From Streptomyces sp. XY006 (GTDB taxonomy: Bacteria > Actinomycetota > Actinomycetes > Streptomycetales > Streptomycetaceae), in the NCBI RefSeq assembly GCF_002237655.1, contig NZ_NOKT01000009.1, positions 124,001 to 188,000 on the forward strand: a DNA stretch of 64,000 nucleotides, in the 5' to 3' direction. Shown one piece after another: positions 37,548 through 46,516 of this stretch. The stretch's first letter is position 1, and every line of letters starts with the position of its first letter. The notes below the pieces were generated by a model that was given only the letters and a program-made list of their open reading frames with translations, had not been told where the DNA came from and did no database searches. The position numbers and the translations under genes are program-made.

Positions 37548-38321
37548 GTGCACGGCGTGCTGGCAGAACGACGACACCAACTCATCCTGCGGGCCCTGCG
37601 CTCAGGCGGCCCCGCAGCCGTGACCGACCTCTCCGAACAGCTGGGCGTGAGCCCGGCCACCATCCGGCGTGACCTGGTGAAACTGGAGGAGGACGGCCTG
37701 CTGACGCGGGTCCACGGCGGCGCCGTGGTTGAGGACGGCGACCAGCCCTTCGCCGAGGTCGCCGAGGTGCGCGTCGCCGAGAAGGACGCCATAGCGGAAC
37801 GCGCCGCGGCGATGATCGGCGACGGTCAGTCGGTGCTGCTCGACATCGGCACCACCGCCTACCGCCTGGCCCGGCAGCTGCACGGCCGCCGCCTCACCGT
37901 GATCACCAGCAACCTCGTGGTCTACGAGGAACTCGCCGACGACGAGGGCATCGAGCTGGTCCTGCTCGGCGGCATGGTCCGCCGCGAGTACCGCTCCCTG
38001 GTCGGCTTCCTCACCGAGGACAACCTGCGCCAGCTGCACGCCGACTGGCTCTTCCTCGGCACCAGCGGCGTGCGGCCCGGCGGCCAGGTCATGGACACCA
38101 CGGTCGTGGAGGTGCCGGTCAAGCGCGCCATGATCCGGGCCGGTGAGAAGGTCGTGCTGCTCGCCGACGCGGCCAAGTTCCCCGGGCACGGCATGGCGAA
38201 GGTCTGCGGCCCGGAGGAGCTGGACGTGGTGGTGACGAACGAGCCGCCGGACCCGGCCACCCGGGCCTCCCTGGAGGAGGCGGGCGTCGAGGTCGTCGTG
38301 GTGGGAAGGGTCCCGACGTGA
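37548..38321 (+). CDS. DeoR family transcriptional regulator
   Basis: About 257 residues. N-terminal winged helix: LAERRHQLILRALRSGGPAAVTDLSEQLGVSPATIRRDLVKLEEDGLLTRVHGGAV (in parts), the DeoR signature. The C-terminal sugar-phosphate sensing domain has AERAAAMIGDGQSVLLDIGTTAYRLARQL, ITSNLVVYEEL and LLGGMVRREYRSLVG. The start is uncertain: GTG 37548, ATG 37536 or TTG 37530, none with a good ribosome site, so it may be leaderless. Divergent from the kinase/ABC/lacZ operon, which it probably represses until the kinase product accumulates. Confidence 0.9.
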   Translation: MHGVLAERRHQLILRALRSGGPAAVTDLSEQLGVSPATIRRDLVKLEEDGLLTRVHGGAVVEDGDQPFAEVAEVRVAEKDAIAERAAAMIGDGQSVLLDIGTTAYRLARQLHGRRLTVITSNLVVYEELADDEGIELVLLGGMVRREYRSLVGFLTEDNLRQLHADWLFLGTSGVRPGGQVMDTTVVEVPVKRAMIRAGEKVVLLADAAKFPGHGMAKVCGPEELDVVVTNEPPDPATRASLEEAGVEVVVVGRVPT

Positions 38322-38499
38322 ACCCTGTCCCGCCCGCGCCGGAAGGGCCGCCGCACCGGGCCGCCCGGCCCCGCGGCGCACAGCGAGGCCGTATGACCGC
38401 CGGGCCGGAGCGGACCCGGAGCGAAGCACAGCGAACGAGGCGGCACGGACCCGGTTCTGCCGGTGCGCCGCGCCCGGCCGACGAAGTCGGAGGAACCCG

Positions 38500-39837
38500 G
38501 TGAGACTGACGATCCTGGGCGGCGGCGGATTCCGCGTGCCGCTGGTGTACGGGGCGCTCCTGAAGGACCGCGCCGAGGGCCGGGTGACCCGTGTCGTCCT
38601 GCACGACCTGGACGCCGGACGGCTGTCGGCGGTGACCCGGGTCCTGGCCGAGCAGGCGGCCGGCGTCCCCGACGCGCCCGAGGTGTCCGCCACCACGGAC
38701 CTGGACGAGGCCCTGCGCGGCACGGACTTCGTGTTCTCCGCGATCCGCGTCGGCGGCCTGGAGGGCCGCGCGAACGACGAGCGCGTGGCCCTGGCCGAGG
38801 GCGTCCTCGGCCAGGAGACGGTCGGCGCCGGCGGCATCGCCTACGGCCTGCGCACGGTCCCGGTCGCCGTCGACATCGCCCGGCGGGTGGCCCGGCTCGC
38901 GCCCGACGCCTGGGTCATCAACTTCACCAACCCCGCCGGCCTGGTCACCGAGGCCATGTCCCGCCACCTCGGCGAACGCGTCATCGGCATCTGCGACTCC
39001 CCGGTCGGCCTCGGCCGCCGCATCGCCCGCGTGCTCGGCGCGAACCCCCAGGAGGCGTGGATCGACTACGTCGGCCTCAACCACCTCGGCTGGGTACGCG
39101 GTCTGCGCGTCGCCGGCCGGGACGAGCTGCCGCGCCTGCTCGCCGACCCCGGCCTGCTCGGCTCGTTCGAGGAGGGCAAGCTCTTCGGCGTCGACTGGCT
39201 CCAGTCCCTCGGCGCGATCCCCAACGAGTACCTGCACTACTACTACTTCAACCGCGAGGCCGTCCGCGCCTACCAGCAGGCCGAGAAGACCCGCGGCGCC
39301 TTCCTGCACGACCAGCAGGCCCGCTTCTACGCCGCGATGCGCAACCCCGGCGCCTCCGCCTGGAAGGTCTGGGACGACACCCGCGCCGAGCGCGAGGCCA
39401 CCTACATGGCCGAGAACCGCGAGAGCGCGGGCGCCGGCGAACGCGACGAGGACGACCTGTCCGGCGGCTACGAGAAGGTGGCCCTCGCGCTCATGCGGGC
39501 CATCGCCCGCAACGAACGCACGACCCTGATCCTCAACGTGCGCAACCGGCACACGTTGTCGGTCCTGGACACCGACGCCGTCATCGAGGTCCCCTGCGTC
39601 GTCGACGCGGGCGGCGCCCACCCCGTCGCCGTCGACCCGTTGCCCGGCCACGCCACCGGCCTGGTCTGCGCCGTCAAGGCCGTGGAGCGCGAGGTGCTGG
39701 CCGCCGCCGAGTCCGGCTCCCGCGCGACGGCGGTGAAGGCCTTCGCCCTGCACCCGCTCGTCGACTCCGTGGGCGTGGCCCGCCGGCTGGTCGAGGGCTA
39801 TACCGAGGTCCATCCCGGGCTCGCGTACCTTAGGTGA
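38500..39837 (+). CDS. GH4 family glycosidase (6-phospho-beta-glucosidase-like)
   Basis: A 445-residue NAD+- and Mn2+-dependent glycosidase of family 4. Seen: the Rossmann start LTILGGGGFRVPLVYGALL, VFSAIRVGGLEGRANDE, GAGGIAYGLRTVP, NFTNPAGLVTEA, the metal-site Cys in GICDSPVGLGRR, and GLNHLGW. The gene starts with GTG after AGGA. It lies 178 bases after the DeoR gene on the same strand and before the GH38 gene, in a block of intracellular glycosidases. 6-phospho specificity is the family's commonest; Streptomyces often uses this clade without a matching PTS, so the true substrate is open. Confidence 0.9.
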   Translation: MRLTILGGGGFRVPLVYGALLKDRAEGRVTRVVLHDLDAGRLSAVTRVLAEQAAGVPDAPEVSATTDLDEALRGTDFVFSAIRVGGLEGRANDERVALAEGVLGQETVGAGGIAYGLRTVPVAVDIARRVARLAPDAWVINFTNPAGLVTEAMSRHLGERVIGICDSPVGLGRRIARVLGANPQEAWIDYVGLNHLGWVRGLRVAGRDELPRLLADPGLLGSFEEGKLFGVDWLQSLGAIPNEYLHYYYFNREAVRAYQQAEKTRGAFLHDQQARFYAAMRNPGASAWKVWDDTRAEREATYMAENRESAGAGERDEDDLSGGYEKVALALMRAIARNERTTLILNVRNRHTLSVLDTDAVIEVPCVVDAGGAHPVAVDPLPGHATGLVCAVKAVEREVLAAAESGSRATAVKAFALHPLVDSVGVARRLVEGYTEVHPGLAYLR

Positions 39838-39846
39838 GCACCGCTC

Positions 39847-39860
39847 GGTAAGCGCTTTCC
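39847..39860. promoter_or_regulatory. LacI-type operator upstream of the GH38 gene
   Basis: GGTAAGCGCTTTCC, palindromic except for one base pair, carries the AAGCGCTT core of LacI-family sites (NNAAGCGCTTNN). It lies 34 bases ahead of the GH38 ATG. No LacI gene is adjacent, so the regulator is presumably encoded elsewhere. Confidence 0.6.
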
Positions 39861-39893
39861 CTCCCGCTCCTCCCGCCTCCTGGAGACACGCCC

Positions 39894-42800
39894 ATGCACG
39901 ACGAAAGCCGCCGGATCGAAGAGCGCGTCCAGCGCCTGCACGACCAGCGCATCAAGACCGCGGTCTACGCGGCCACCGTCCCCTTCCAGGTGGAGGCCTG
40001 GCAGGCCCCGGGCGAACCGGTGCCCTTCGAGGAGGCGGCCGCCGCGTCCTACGAGCCGTTCGCCATGGGCACCCCGTGGGGCCCGCCCTGGGGCACCACC
40101 TGGTTCCGCATGCGTGGACAGGTGCCCGAGGCCTGGGCCGGACGGCGCGTCGAGGCGGTGATCGACCTCGGCTTCACCGGCGACTGGCCGGGCAACCAGG
40201 CCGAGGCCCTGGTCCACCGCACGGACGGCACCCCGCTGAAGGCCGTCAACCCGCTCAACCAGTACGTGGCGATCGCCAACCCCGCGCAGGGCGGCGAGAC
40301 GGTCGACTACCTCGTCGAGGCCGCCTCCAACCCGGACATCCTCGCCGACAACTTCTCGAAGACCACCCCGCTCGGCGACAAGCTGACCGCGGGCGACCAG
40401 CCCCTGTACACCTTCCGCAGCGCCGACCTCGCCGTCCTGGACGAGGAGGTCTGGCACCTCGACCTCGACGTCCAGGTGCTGCGCGAGCTGATGCTGGAGC
40501 TCGGCGAGCACGACCCGCGCCGGCACGAGATCGCGCACGCGCTCGACCGGGCGATGGACCTGCTCGACCTGGACGACGTCTCCGGCTCGGCCACCGCCGT
40601 GCGCGAGGCGCTGAAGCCGGTGCTGTCCAAGCCCGCGCACGCCAGCGCGCACACCGTCTCCGGCGTCGGCCACGCCCACATCGACTCCGCCTGGCTCTGG
40701 CCGATCCGCGAGACCAAGCGCAAGACGTCCCGCACGTTCTCCAACGTCACGTCCCTGGCCGACGAGTACGAGGACTTCGTCTTCGCCTGCTCGCAGGCCC
40801 AGCAGTACGAGTGGGTGCGCGACCACTACCCCAAGGTCTGGGCCCGCATCCAGGAGGCGGTGAAGAAGGGCCAGTGGGCGCCGGTCGGCGGCATGTGGGT
40901 CGAGTCCGACGGCAACCTGCCCGGCGGCGAGGCCGTCGCCCGCCAGTTCGTGCACGGCAAGCGGTTCTTCATGGACCACTTCGGCATCGAGACCAAGGGC
41001 GTCTGGCTGCCGGACTCCTTCGGCTACAACGCGGCCTACCCGCAGATCGCCAAGCTCGCCGGCAACGAGTGGTTCCTCACGCAGAAGATCTCCTGGAACC
41101 AGACCAACAGGTTCCCCCACCACACCTTCTGGTGGGAGGGCATCGACGGCACCCGCATCTTCACGCACTTCCCGCCGGTCGACACCTACAACGCCCGCTT
41201 CAGCGGCGAGGAGATGTCCCGCGCGGTCCGCAACTACCAGGAGAAGGGCGGCGCCTCCCGCTCCCTGGCCCCCTTCGGCTGGGGCGACGGCGGCGGCGGC
41301 CCCACCCGCGAGATCATGGAACGCGCCCGCCGGCTGGCGGACCTGGAGGGCTCAGCCAAGGTCGTCGTCGAACACCCCGACGACTTCTTCGCCAAGGCCC
41401 GCGCGGAGTACCCGGACGCGCCCGTCTGGGTCGGCGAGCTCTACCTGGAACTGCACCGCGCCACCTACACCTCCCAGGCCCGCACCAAACAGGGCAACCG
41501 CCGCTCCGAGCACCTGCTGCGCGAGGCCGAACTGTGGGCGACCACGGCCGCGCTGCACGCCCCGGACTACGCCTACCCGTACGAGAAGCTGGACCGGCTG
41601 TGGAAGACGGTGCTGCTGCACCAGTTCCACGACATCCTGCCCGGCTCCTCCATCGCCTGGGTGCACCGCGAGGCGGAGGCCGAGTACGCGCGCGTGGCCG
41701 AGGAACTCCACGCGCTGACCGCCGAGGCGGTGGCCGCGCTCGGCACGGGCGGACCGCGCGTGTTCAACGCCGGCCCGTGCGACCGGGCCGAGGTGATCCG
41801 CACCGCCGACGGCACCCCGCTGTACGTGGAGGTGCCGGCGAGCGGCTCCGCGCCCCTCACCCCCGCCGAACCCCCGCACCCCGTGACGGTGGACGGCCGG
41901 ACCCTCGCCAACGGACTGGTCCGCGTCGAGGTCGCCGAGGACGGCACCCTGGCGTCGGTGTACGACCTGCGCGCCGGCCGCGAGGTGCTGGCCGAGCCGG
42001 GCAACCTGCTCCGCCTGCACACCGACCTGCCCAACTACTGGGACGCCTGGGACATCGACAAGCACTACAGGAACCGCTACACCGACCTCCTCGACGCCTC
42101 CTCGGTCACCGTCGTCGAACAGGACCCGCTCCTCGCCGCCGTCCGCGTCGAGCGGGACTTCGGCAAGGGGTCGAGGATCACCCAGACGATCACCCTGCGC
42201 GCCGGCAGCCCCCGCATCGACATCGAGACGGACATCGACTGGCACGAGACCGAGAAGATCCTCAAGGCGGCCTTCCCGGTCGACATCCGCGCCCCGCACT
42301 CCTCCGCCGAGATCCAGTTCGGCCACATCCAGCGCCCCACCCACACCAACACCAGCTGGGAGGCGGCCCGTTTCGAGGTCTCCGGCCACCGCTGGGTGCA
42401 CATCGGCGAACCCGGCTACGGCGTCGCCGTCATCAACGACTCCACCTACGGCCACGACGTCTCCCGCACGGTCCGCGAGGACGGCGGCACCACCACCACG
42501 GTCCGCCTCAGCCTGGTCCGCGCCCCGCGCATCCCGGACCCGGAGGCCGACCAGGGCCGCCACCGCTTCACCTACGCGCTGCTGCCCGGCGCGCGCATCG
42601 AGGACGCCGTCGCCGAGGGCTACGCCCTCAACCTCCCGCTGCGCGTGGCCGAAGCGGCGGGCGCCCCGCAGCCGGTGGTGTCCGTCGAGGGCGAGGGCGT
42701 CACCGTGGAGGCGGTCAAGCTCGCCGACGACACCTCCGGCGACGTCGTCGTCCGGCTCTACGAGTCGCGCGGCGGCCGCGCCACCGGTGTCCTGCGCACC

Positions 42801-42935
42801 GGGTTCCCGCTGGCCGGGGCGCAGATCACCGACCTGCTGGAGCGCCCGCTTCAGGACGCGGACCTCACCGGCGGCGCCGTCGCCGTCGCGTTGCGGCCGT
42901 TCCAGATCCTGACGCTCCGCCTGCGAAGGGGCTGA
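39894..42935 (+). CDS. GH38 alpha-mannosidase
   Basis: A 1013-residue cytoplasmic (no signal peptide) retaining alpha-mannosidase. The zinc site and catalytic residues are visible: GHAHIDSAWLWPIRETKRK, the nucleophile Asp in WLPDSFGYNAAYPQI, plus GMWVESDGNLPGGEA and LHQFHDILPGSS. The long C-terminal beta-domain completes the family architecture. It starts behind a LacI-type operator and is followed 5 bases later by the fucosidase gene. It would hydrolyse alpha-mannosides, for example from imported N-glycan or fungal mannan fragments, together with the fucosidase. Confidence 0.95.
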   Translation: MHDESRRIEERVQRLHDQRIKTAVYAATVPFQVEAWQAPGEPVPFEEAAAASYEPFAMGTPWGPPWGTTWFRMRGQVPEAWAGRRVEAVIDLGFTGDWPGNQAEALVHRTDGTPLKAVNPLNQYVAIANPAQGGETVDYLVEAASNPDILADNFSKTTPLGDKLTAGDQPLYTFRSADLAVLDEEVWHLDLDVQVLRELMLELGEHDPRRHEIAHALDRAMDLLDLDDVSGSATAVREALKPVLSKPAHASAHTVSGVGHAHIDSAWLWPIRETKRKTSRTFSNVTSLADEYEDFVFACSQAQQYEWVRDHYPKVWARIQEAVKKGQWAPVGGMWVESDGNLPGGEAVARQFVHGKRFFMDHFGIETKGVWLPDSFGYNAAYPQIAKLAGNEWFLTQKISWNQTNRFPHHTFWWEGIDGTRIFTHFPPVDTYNARFSGEEMSRAVRNYQEKGGASRSLAPFGWGDGGGGPTREIMERARRLADLEGSAKVVVEHPDDFFAKARAEYPDAPVWVGELYLELHRATYTSQARTKQGNRRSEHLLREAELWATTAALHAPDYAYPYEKLDRLWKTVLLHQFHDILPGSSIAWVHREAEAEYARVAEELHALTAEAVAALGTGGPRVFNAGPCDRAEVIRTADGTPLYVEVPASGSAPLTPAEPPHPVTVDGRTLANGLVRVEVAEDGTLASVYDLRAGREVLAEPGNLLRLHTDLPNYWDAWDIDKHYRNRYTDLLDASSVTVVEQDPLLAAVRVERDFGKGSRITQTITLRAGSPRIDIETDIDWHETEKILKAAFPVDIRAPHSSAEIQFGHIQRPTHTNTSWEAARFEVSGHRWVHIGEPGYGVAVINDSTYGHDVSRTVREDGGTTTTVRLSLVRAPRIPDPEADQGRHRFTYALLPGARIEDAVAEGYALNLPLRVAEAAGAPQPVVSVEGEGVTVEAVKLADDTSGDVVVRLYESRGGRATGVLRTGFPLAGAQITDLLERPLQDADLTGGAVAVALRPFQILTLRLRRG

Positions 42936-42940
42936 CCGGC

Positions 42941-44191
42941 ATGGCCATGCAACCGTGGTTCACCGACGCCAAGCTCGGCATCTTCGTCCACTGGGGCGTC
43001 TACGCCGTCGACGGCGTCCAGGAGTCCTGGTCGTTCTACGACGACATCGTCCCCTACGACCGGTACATGTCCCAGCTCGACCGGTTCACGGCCGCGCGCT
43101 ACGACCCGCGCGACTGGGCGAGGCTGTTCGCCCGGGCCGGGGCGAAGTACGCCGTGCTGACCAGCCGCCACCACGACGGAGTCGCCCTGTGGGACACCGC
43201 CCACGGCGACCTGAACGTGGGCCGCGACCTGATCGGCGGCTACGCCGACGCCCTGCGCGAGCAGGGCCTCAAGGTCGGTCTCTACTACTCGCACTCCGAC
43301 TGGAGCCACCCCGACTACGCCTCCACCCGCAAGCCCGGCCGCCCGCCGGAGCTGGAGGACAACCGCTACTCGGAGGTCGCCGCCGAGGACGAGGACCCGG
43401 CTGCCTGGGAGCGGTATCTCGCCTACCGCGACGGCCAGATACGCGAGCTCACCGGCCGCTACAAGCCCGACCTGATGTGGTTCGACGGCGAGTGGGACCG
43501 CAGCGAGGAGCAGTGGCGCATCCGCGAACTGGCCGCCCTCATCCGCTCGGAGGTGCCGGACGTCGTCTTCAACGCCCGCATGCTCGGCGAGGGCGACTAC
43601 GCCACCCCCGAACAGGGCGCCCCGGTCGTCCCGCCGGACGGGCCGTGGGAGCTGTGCCTGACGATCAACGACTCCTGGGGCCACCAGCACCACGACCACC
43701 ACCACAAGTCGGTCGACCAGCTGATCCGCTACTTCACCGAGACCATCGGCGGCGGGGGCAACCTGCTCCTCAGCGTCGGCCCGCGCGAGGACGGCACGAT
43801 CACGCCCGAGCAGCGGGAGCGGCTGGAGGGCCTCGGCGACTGGATCGCCCGGCACGCCGAGGCCGTGTACGGCACCGAACGGGGGCTGCCGCCCGGCCAC
43901 CACTACGGCCCGAGCACCCTCTCCCGGGACCGCCGCACCCTCTACCTCACGCTGTTCGACGCCCCGCGCGCGGCGCTCAACGTCCGCGGCCTGCTCAGCG
44001 GGGTGCGCCGCGTCTCGGTCCTGGGCAGCGGCACGGAACTCGCCCACGAGGTCACCGGCGGTCTCCACGAGACCCCCGGCGTCCTCTGGATCCAGCCGCC
44101 CGCCGCGGCCGACCTCGACCCGCACGCCACCGTGCTGGCCGTCGAACTGGAAGGAGAACTGGAGCTGTACCGGGGCGCGGGCCGCTTCTGA
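42941..44191 (+). CDS. GH29 alpha-L-fucosidase
   Basis: A 416-residue protein with no signal peptide. Family features: WFTDAKLGIFVHWGVYAV at the start, YAVLTSRHHDGVALWDT, LKVGLYYSHSDWSHPDY, and the nucleophile region PDLMWFDGEWDRSEEQW with Asp as nucleophile. LCLTINDSWGHQ and GGGGNLLLSVGPREDGTI follow. Start ATG 42941; an alternative ATG lies 6 bases later. With the GH38 gene just upstream it forms a bicistron for breaking down fucosylated, mannosylated glycans. Confidence 0.94.
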   Translation: MAMQPWFTDAKLGIFVHWGVYAVDGVQESWSFYDDIVPYDRYMSQLDRFTAARYDPRDWARLFARAGAKYAVLTSRHHDGVALWDTAHGDLNVGRDLIGGYADALREQGLKVGLYYSHSDWSHPDYASTRKPGRPPELEDNRYSEVAAEDEDPAAWERYLAYRDGQIRELTGRYKPDLMWFDGEWDRSEEQWRIRELAALIRSEVPDVVFNARMLGEGDYATPEQGAPVVPPDGPWELCLTINDSWGHQHHDHHHKSVDQLIRYFTETIGGGGNLLLSVGPREDGTITPEQRERLEGLGDWIARHAEAVYGTERGLPPGHHYGPSTLSRDRRTLYLTLFDAPRAALNVRGLLSGVRRVSVLGSGTELAHEVTGGLHETPGVLWIQPPAAADLDPHATVLAVELEGELELYRGAGRF

Positions 44192-44224
44192 CCCCACCCC
44201 GGACGCAGGGCGGGCCGCCGGCCG

Positions 44225-45397
44225 CTACGTGGGCAGACCCGAGGGGCGCGGGACGCTCGCGGCGAGGTCCTGAAGGGGCGGCGTCCCGGCGGCGTCGGCG
44301 GCGCCGACCGGTCCCGCCGGGGCTGGCACCGCCGGAAGCGGCTCGGACGCCTCCGGGCGCCGCTGCGGCAGCGACACCGGCCGCAGCGGACGCGGCCCCG
44401 ACACCACCGTGTAGTCCTGGCCCAGGAACGGCGGCACCACCTCGCCCGGGTCCTCGCCGAGCGCCAGCTGCACCGCCGCCCACGGGGCGTTGACCCCGCA
44501 CAGGGACAGCTGGTGCAGGCCGCCGGCCGGGCGGGTGTTGACGTCCATCAGGACCGGCCGGTCGCCGAACATCCGGAACTGGATGTTGGACAGGTGGTGC
44601 AGCCCGAAGCCCTCGGCGATCCGGCGGGCCGGGTCCAGCCACTGCTCGTGCAGGGTGAAGCCGCGCCGGCGGCCGTTCTTGGTGCGGCCGACGGCCATGC
44701 GGACGCGGTTGTCCGGTCCGGTCAGGCAGTCCACCGACACCTCCGGCTGCTCCAGCCGCGGCATCACCAGCCAGTCGACCGGCTCCTCGGCCCGCCGCAG
44801 CGCCTCCAGCACCAGGTCGAGCGGCACGCAGGGGCTCGGGAACCCGTTCAGGTGCGCCATCGAGAAGGGGGAGCGGGTGATCACACGGAAGCCCACCCCG
44901 CCGGCCCCGGACGCCGGCTTGAAGCACGCCTTGTGCCCGGCGGCCTCCAACTCCTCGACAGCCGCGAGGAGTTCGGCGTCGGAACGGACCCGCCACCACG
45001 GCGGCACCGGCACGCCGATGGCCTGGACCGCCTCATAGGCGACCACCTTGTCCTGGAACACGGCCACCGCCTCGGGCGGCGGCGCCAGCACCGCCGTGCC
45101 GGCCGCCTCGAACTCGGCGCGGTGCGCCACGATCGCCGACTGGTGCAGCCGGGGCACGAACACGTCGATCCCGCGCCGCGCGCACTGGTCCAGCGCGTAC
45201 TCGACATAGCCGGCCGGGGACAGGCCCTCGGGTTCCAGCTCGGCGGTGTCGGCGGCGGCCAGCACGGGAGAGTCGGGGTCACCGTGGGTGGCGTGGATCT
45301 CGACCGCCCGGTCGCTGGGATTTCTCCGCAGCTGATCCATGAAGAACACGTTCTCCGCGTACGTGCGGTTGAGCCAGACGCGTACGCGAGAGACCAT
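44225..45397 (-). CDS. ATP-grasp family protein of unknown substrate
   Basis: A 390-residue protein. The ATP-grasp parts seen are DKVVAYEAVQAIGVPVPPWWRV, CFKPASGAGGVGFRVI (the glycine-rich lid), a middle with DWLVMPRLEQPEVSVDCL and the metal-binding end LSNIQFRMFGDRPVLMDVNTRPAGGL. ATP-grasp enzymes join a carboxylate to an amine or thiol through acyl phosphate. The proline-rich C terminus (PEASEPLPAVPAPAGPVG) looks disordered. It is divergent from the metallophosphoesterase/PPTase pair with a 258-bp gap holding a long composite palindrome. No partner peptide or amino-acid carrier gene is seen, so substrate is unknown. Confidence 0.85.
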   Translation of the reverse strand: MVSRVRVWLNRTYAENVFFMDQLRRNPSDRAVEIHATHGDPDSPVLAAADTAELEPEGLSPAGYVEYALDQCARRGIDVFVPRLHQSAIVAHRAEFEAAGTAVLAPPPEAVAVFQDKVVAYEAVQAIGVPVPPWWRVRSDAELLAAVEELEAAGHKACFKPASGAGGVGFRVITRSPFSMAHLNGFPSPCVPLDLVLEALRRAEEPVDWLVMPRLEQPEVSVDCLTGPDNRVRMAVGRTKNGRRRGFTLHEQWLDPARRIAEGFGLHHLSNIQFRMFGDRPVLMDVNTRPAGGLHQLSLCGVNAPWAAVQLALGEDPGEVVPPFLGQDYTVVSGPRPLRPVSLPQRRPEASEPLPAVPAPAGPVGAADAAGTPPLQDLAASVPRPSGLPT

Positions 45398-45538
45398 GCA
45401 GGCCGCCTTTCACGGTTCGCGGGCAGGGCGCAGCGGCCCGTGCCCGGGCAGGAGGAAGGGAGGGACACCAAACCGCCCCTGCGAAAGGGAAGTTCGAAGC
45501 GGTGGTGTTGGGGCAGATCATACGGCTTCGGCGGGCCG

Positions 45539-45564
45539 TTCCGTGCAACGCGCGTGTTACGGAA
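45539..45564. promoter_or_regulatory. Composite palindrome in the ATP-grasp/phosphoesterase divergent region
   Basis: TTCCGT and ACGGAA flank the central palindrome ACGCGCGT, each with a 4-base spacer, making a 26-base two-fold symmetric element. The 258-bp gap holds no gene I can support. The element lies about 92 bases upstream of the phosphoesterase start and 142 from the ATP-grasp start, so it could control both. Confidence 0.45.
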
Positions 45565-45655
45565 TCCGCGCCACCGCCCCCGGGCCGGCCTTGTCCCCGG
45601 CGCGTGGATGTGATCTCGTGGGGGTGGCGTGCGGGGAGCGCGGAGGGGGCGAGAG

Positions 45656-46516
45656 GTGACGTCGACGGCCGGGGGAGCCGGACAGCTGCTGGCCATCAGC
45701 GATCTGCACATCGGCTACCCGGAGAACCGCGCCCTCGTGGAGGAGATGCGGCCCGGGTCGGACGACGACTGGCTGCTCGTCGCCGGTGACGTCGCGGAGA
45801 CCGTGGCCGACATCCGCTGGACGCTCAAGACGCTCGCGGCCCGCTTCCGCAAGGTCGTCTGGGTGCCCGGGAACCACGAGCTGTGGACCCATCCGAGCGA
45901 CTCCGTCACCCTGCGCGGCGTCGCCCGTTACGAGTACCTGGTCGAGCTGTGCCGGGAACTGGGCGTGACCACCCCGGAGGACCCCTACCCGGTCTGGCGG
46001 GGCCCCGGCGGTCCGGTGGCGATCGCCCCGCTGTTCCTGCTGTACGACTACTCGTTCCTGCCGGACGGGTGCGCCACCAAGGAGCAGGGCCTGGAGTACG
46101 CCCACGGCACCGGGATCGTCTGCACCGACGAGTACCTGCTGCACCCCGATCCCTACCCGAGCCGGGAGGCCTGGTGCCGGGCCCGGGTCACGGAGACCGC
46201 GCGCAGGCTCGCCGAGCTGCCCGGCGACCTGCCGGTGATCCCCGTCAACCACTACCCGCTGCACCGGCATCCGATGGACGTCCTGTGGCACCCCGAGTTC
46301 GCCATGTGGTGCGGCACGGCCCTGACGGCCGACTGGCACCGCAGATTCCCGGTCCACACCATGGTCTACGGCCATCTGCACATCCCCCGGACCACGTTCC
46401 ACGACGGCGTGCGCTTCGAGGAGGTCTCGGTGGGCTATCCACGCGAGTGGCGTAAGCGGCCCGGGCCGCCGGGGCGGCTGCGGCGCATCCTGCCGGGGGA
46501 GGGCGAGGAGCGGTGA
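45656..46516 (+). CDS. Metallophosphoesterase (calcineurin-like)
   Basis: A 286-residue cytoplasmic protein. Metal-site motifs: LLAISDLHIGYPENR, LLVAGDVAETVADI, WVPGNHELWTHP, PVNHYPL and MVYGHLHIPRTTF, giving the usual Asp, His and Asn set. GTG 45656 is chosen with GGAGG about 9 bases ahead. Its end overlaps the phosphopantetheinyl transferase gene by 4 bases. From that coupling I infer it might remove a phosphopantetheine group or clean up 3',5'-ADP made by the transferase; the sequence itself does not show this. Confidence 0.9.
   Translation: MTSTAGGAGQLLAISDLHIGYPENRALVEEMRPGSDDDWLLVAGDVAETVADIRWTLKTLAARFRKVVWVPGNHELWTHPSDSVTLRGVARYEYLVELCRELGVTTPEDPYPVWRGPGGPVAIAPLFLLYDYSFLPDGCATKEQGLEYAHGTGIVCTDEYLLHPDPYPSREAWCRARVTETARRLAELPGDLPVIPVNHYPLHRHPMDVLWHPEFAMWCGTALTADWHRRFPVHTMVYGHLHIPRTTFHDGVRFEEVSVGYPREWRKRPGPPGRLRRILPGEGEER

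Noticed and set aside
38322..38499. Possible 60-residue gene between DeoR and GH4
   Set aside because: The frame is only P, R and G rich, begins inside the DeoR end, and has no motif; the stretch is better seen as untranslated spacer with the GH4 ribosome site at its end.
44192..44224. Terminator between the convergent fucosidase and ATP-grasp genes
   Set aside because: GGGCCGCCGGCCGC can fold only into a short imperfect stem; not distinct from background GC-rich sequence.
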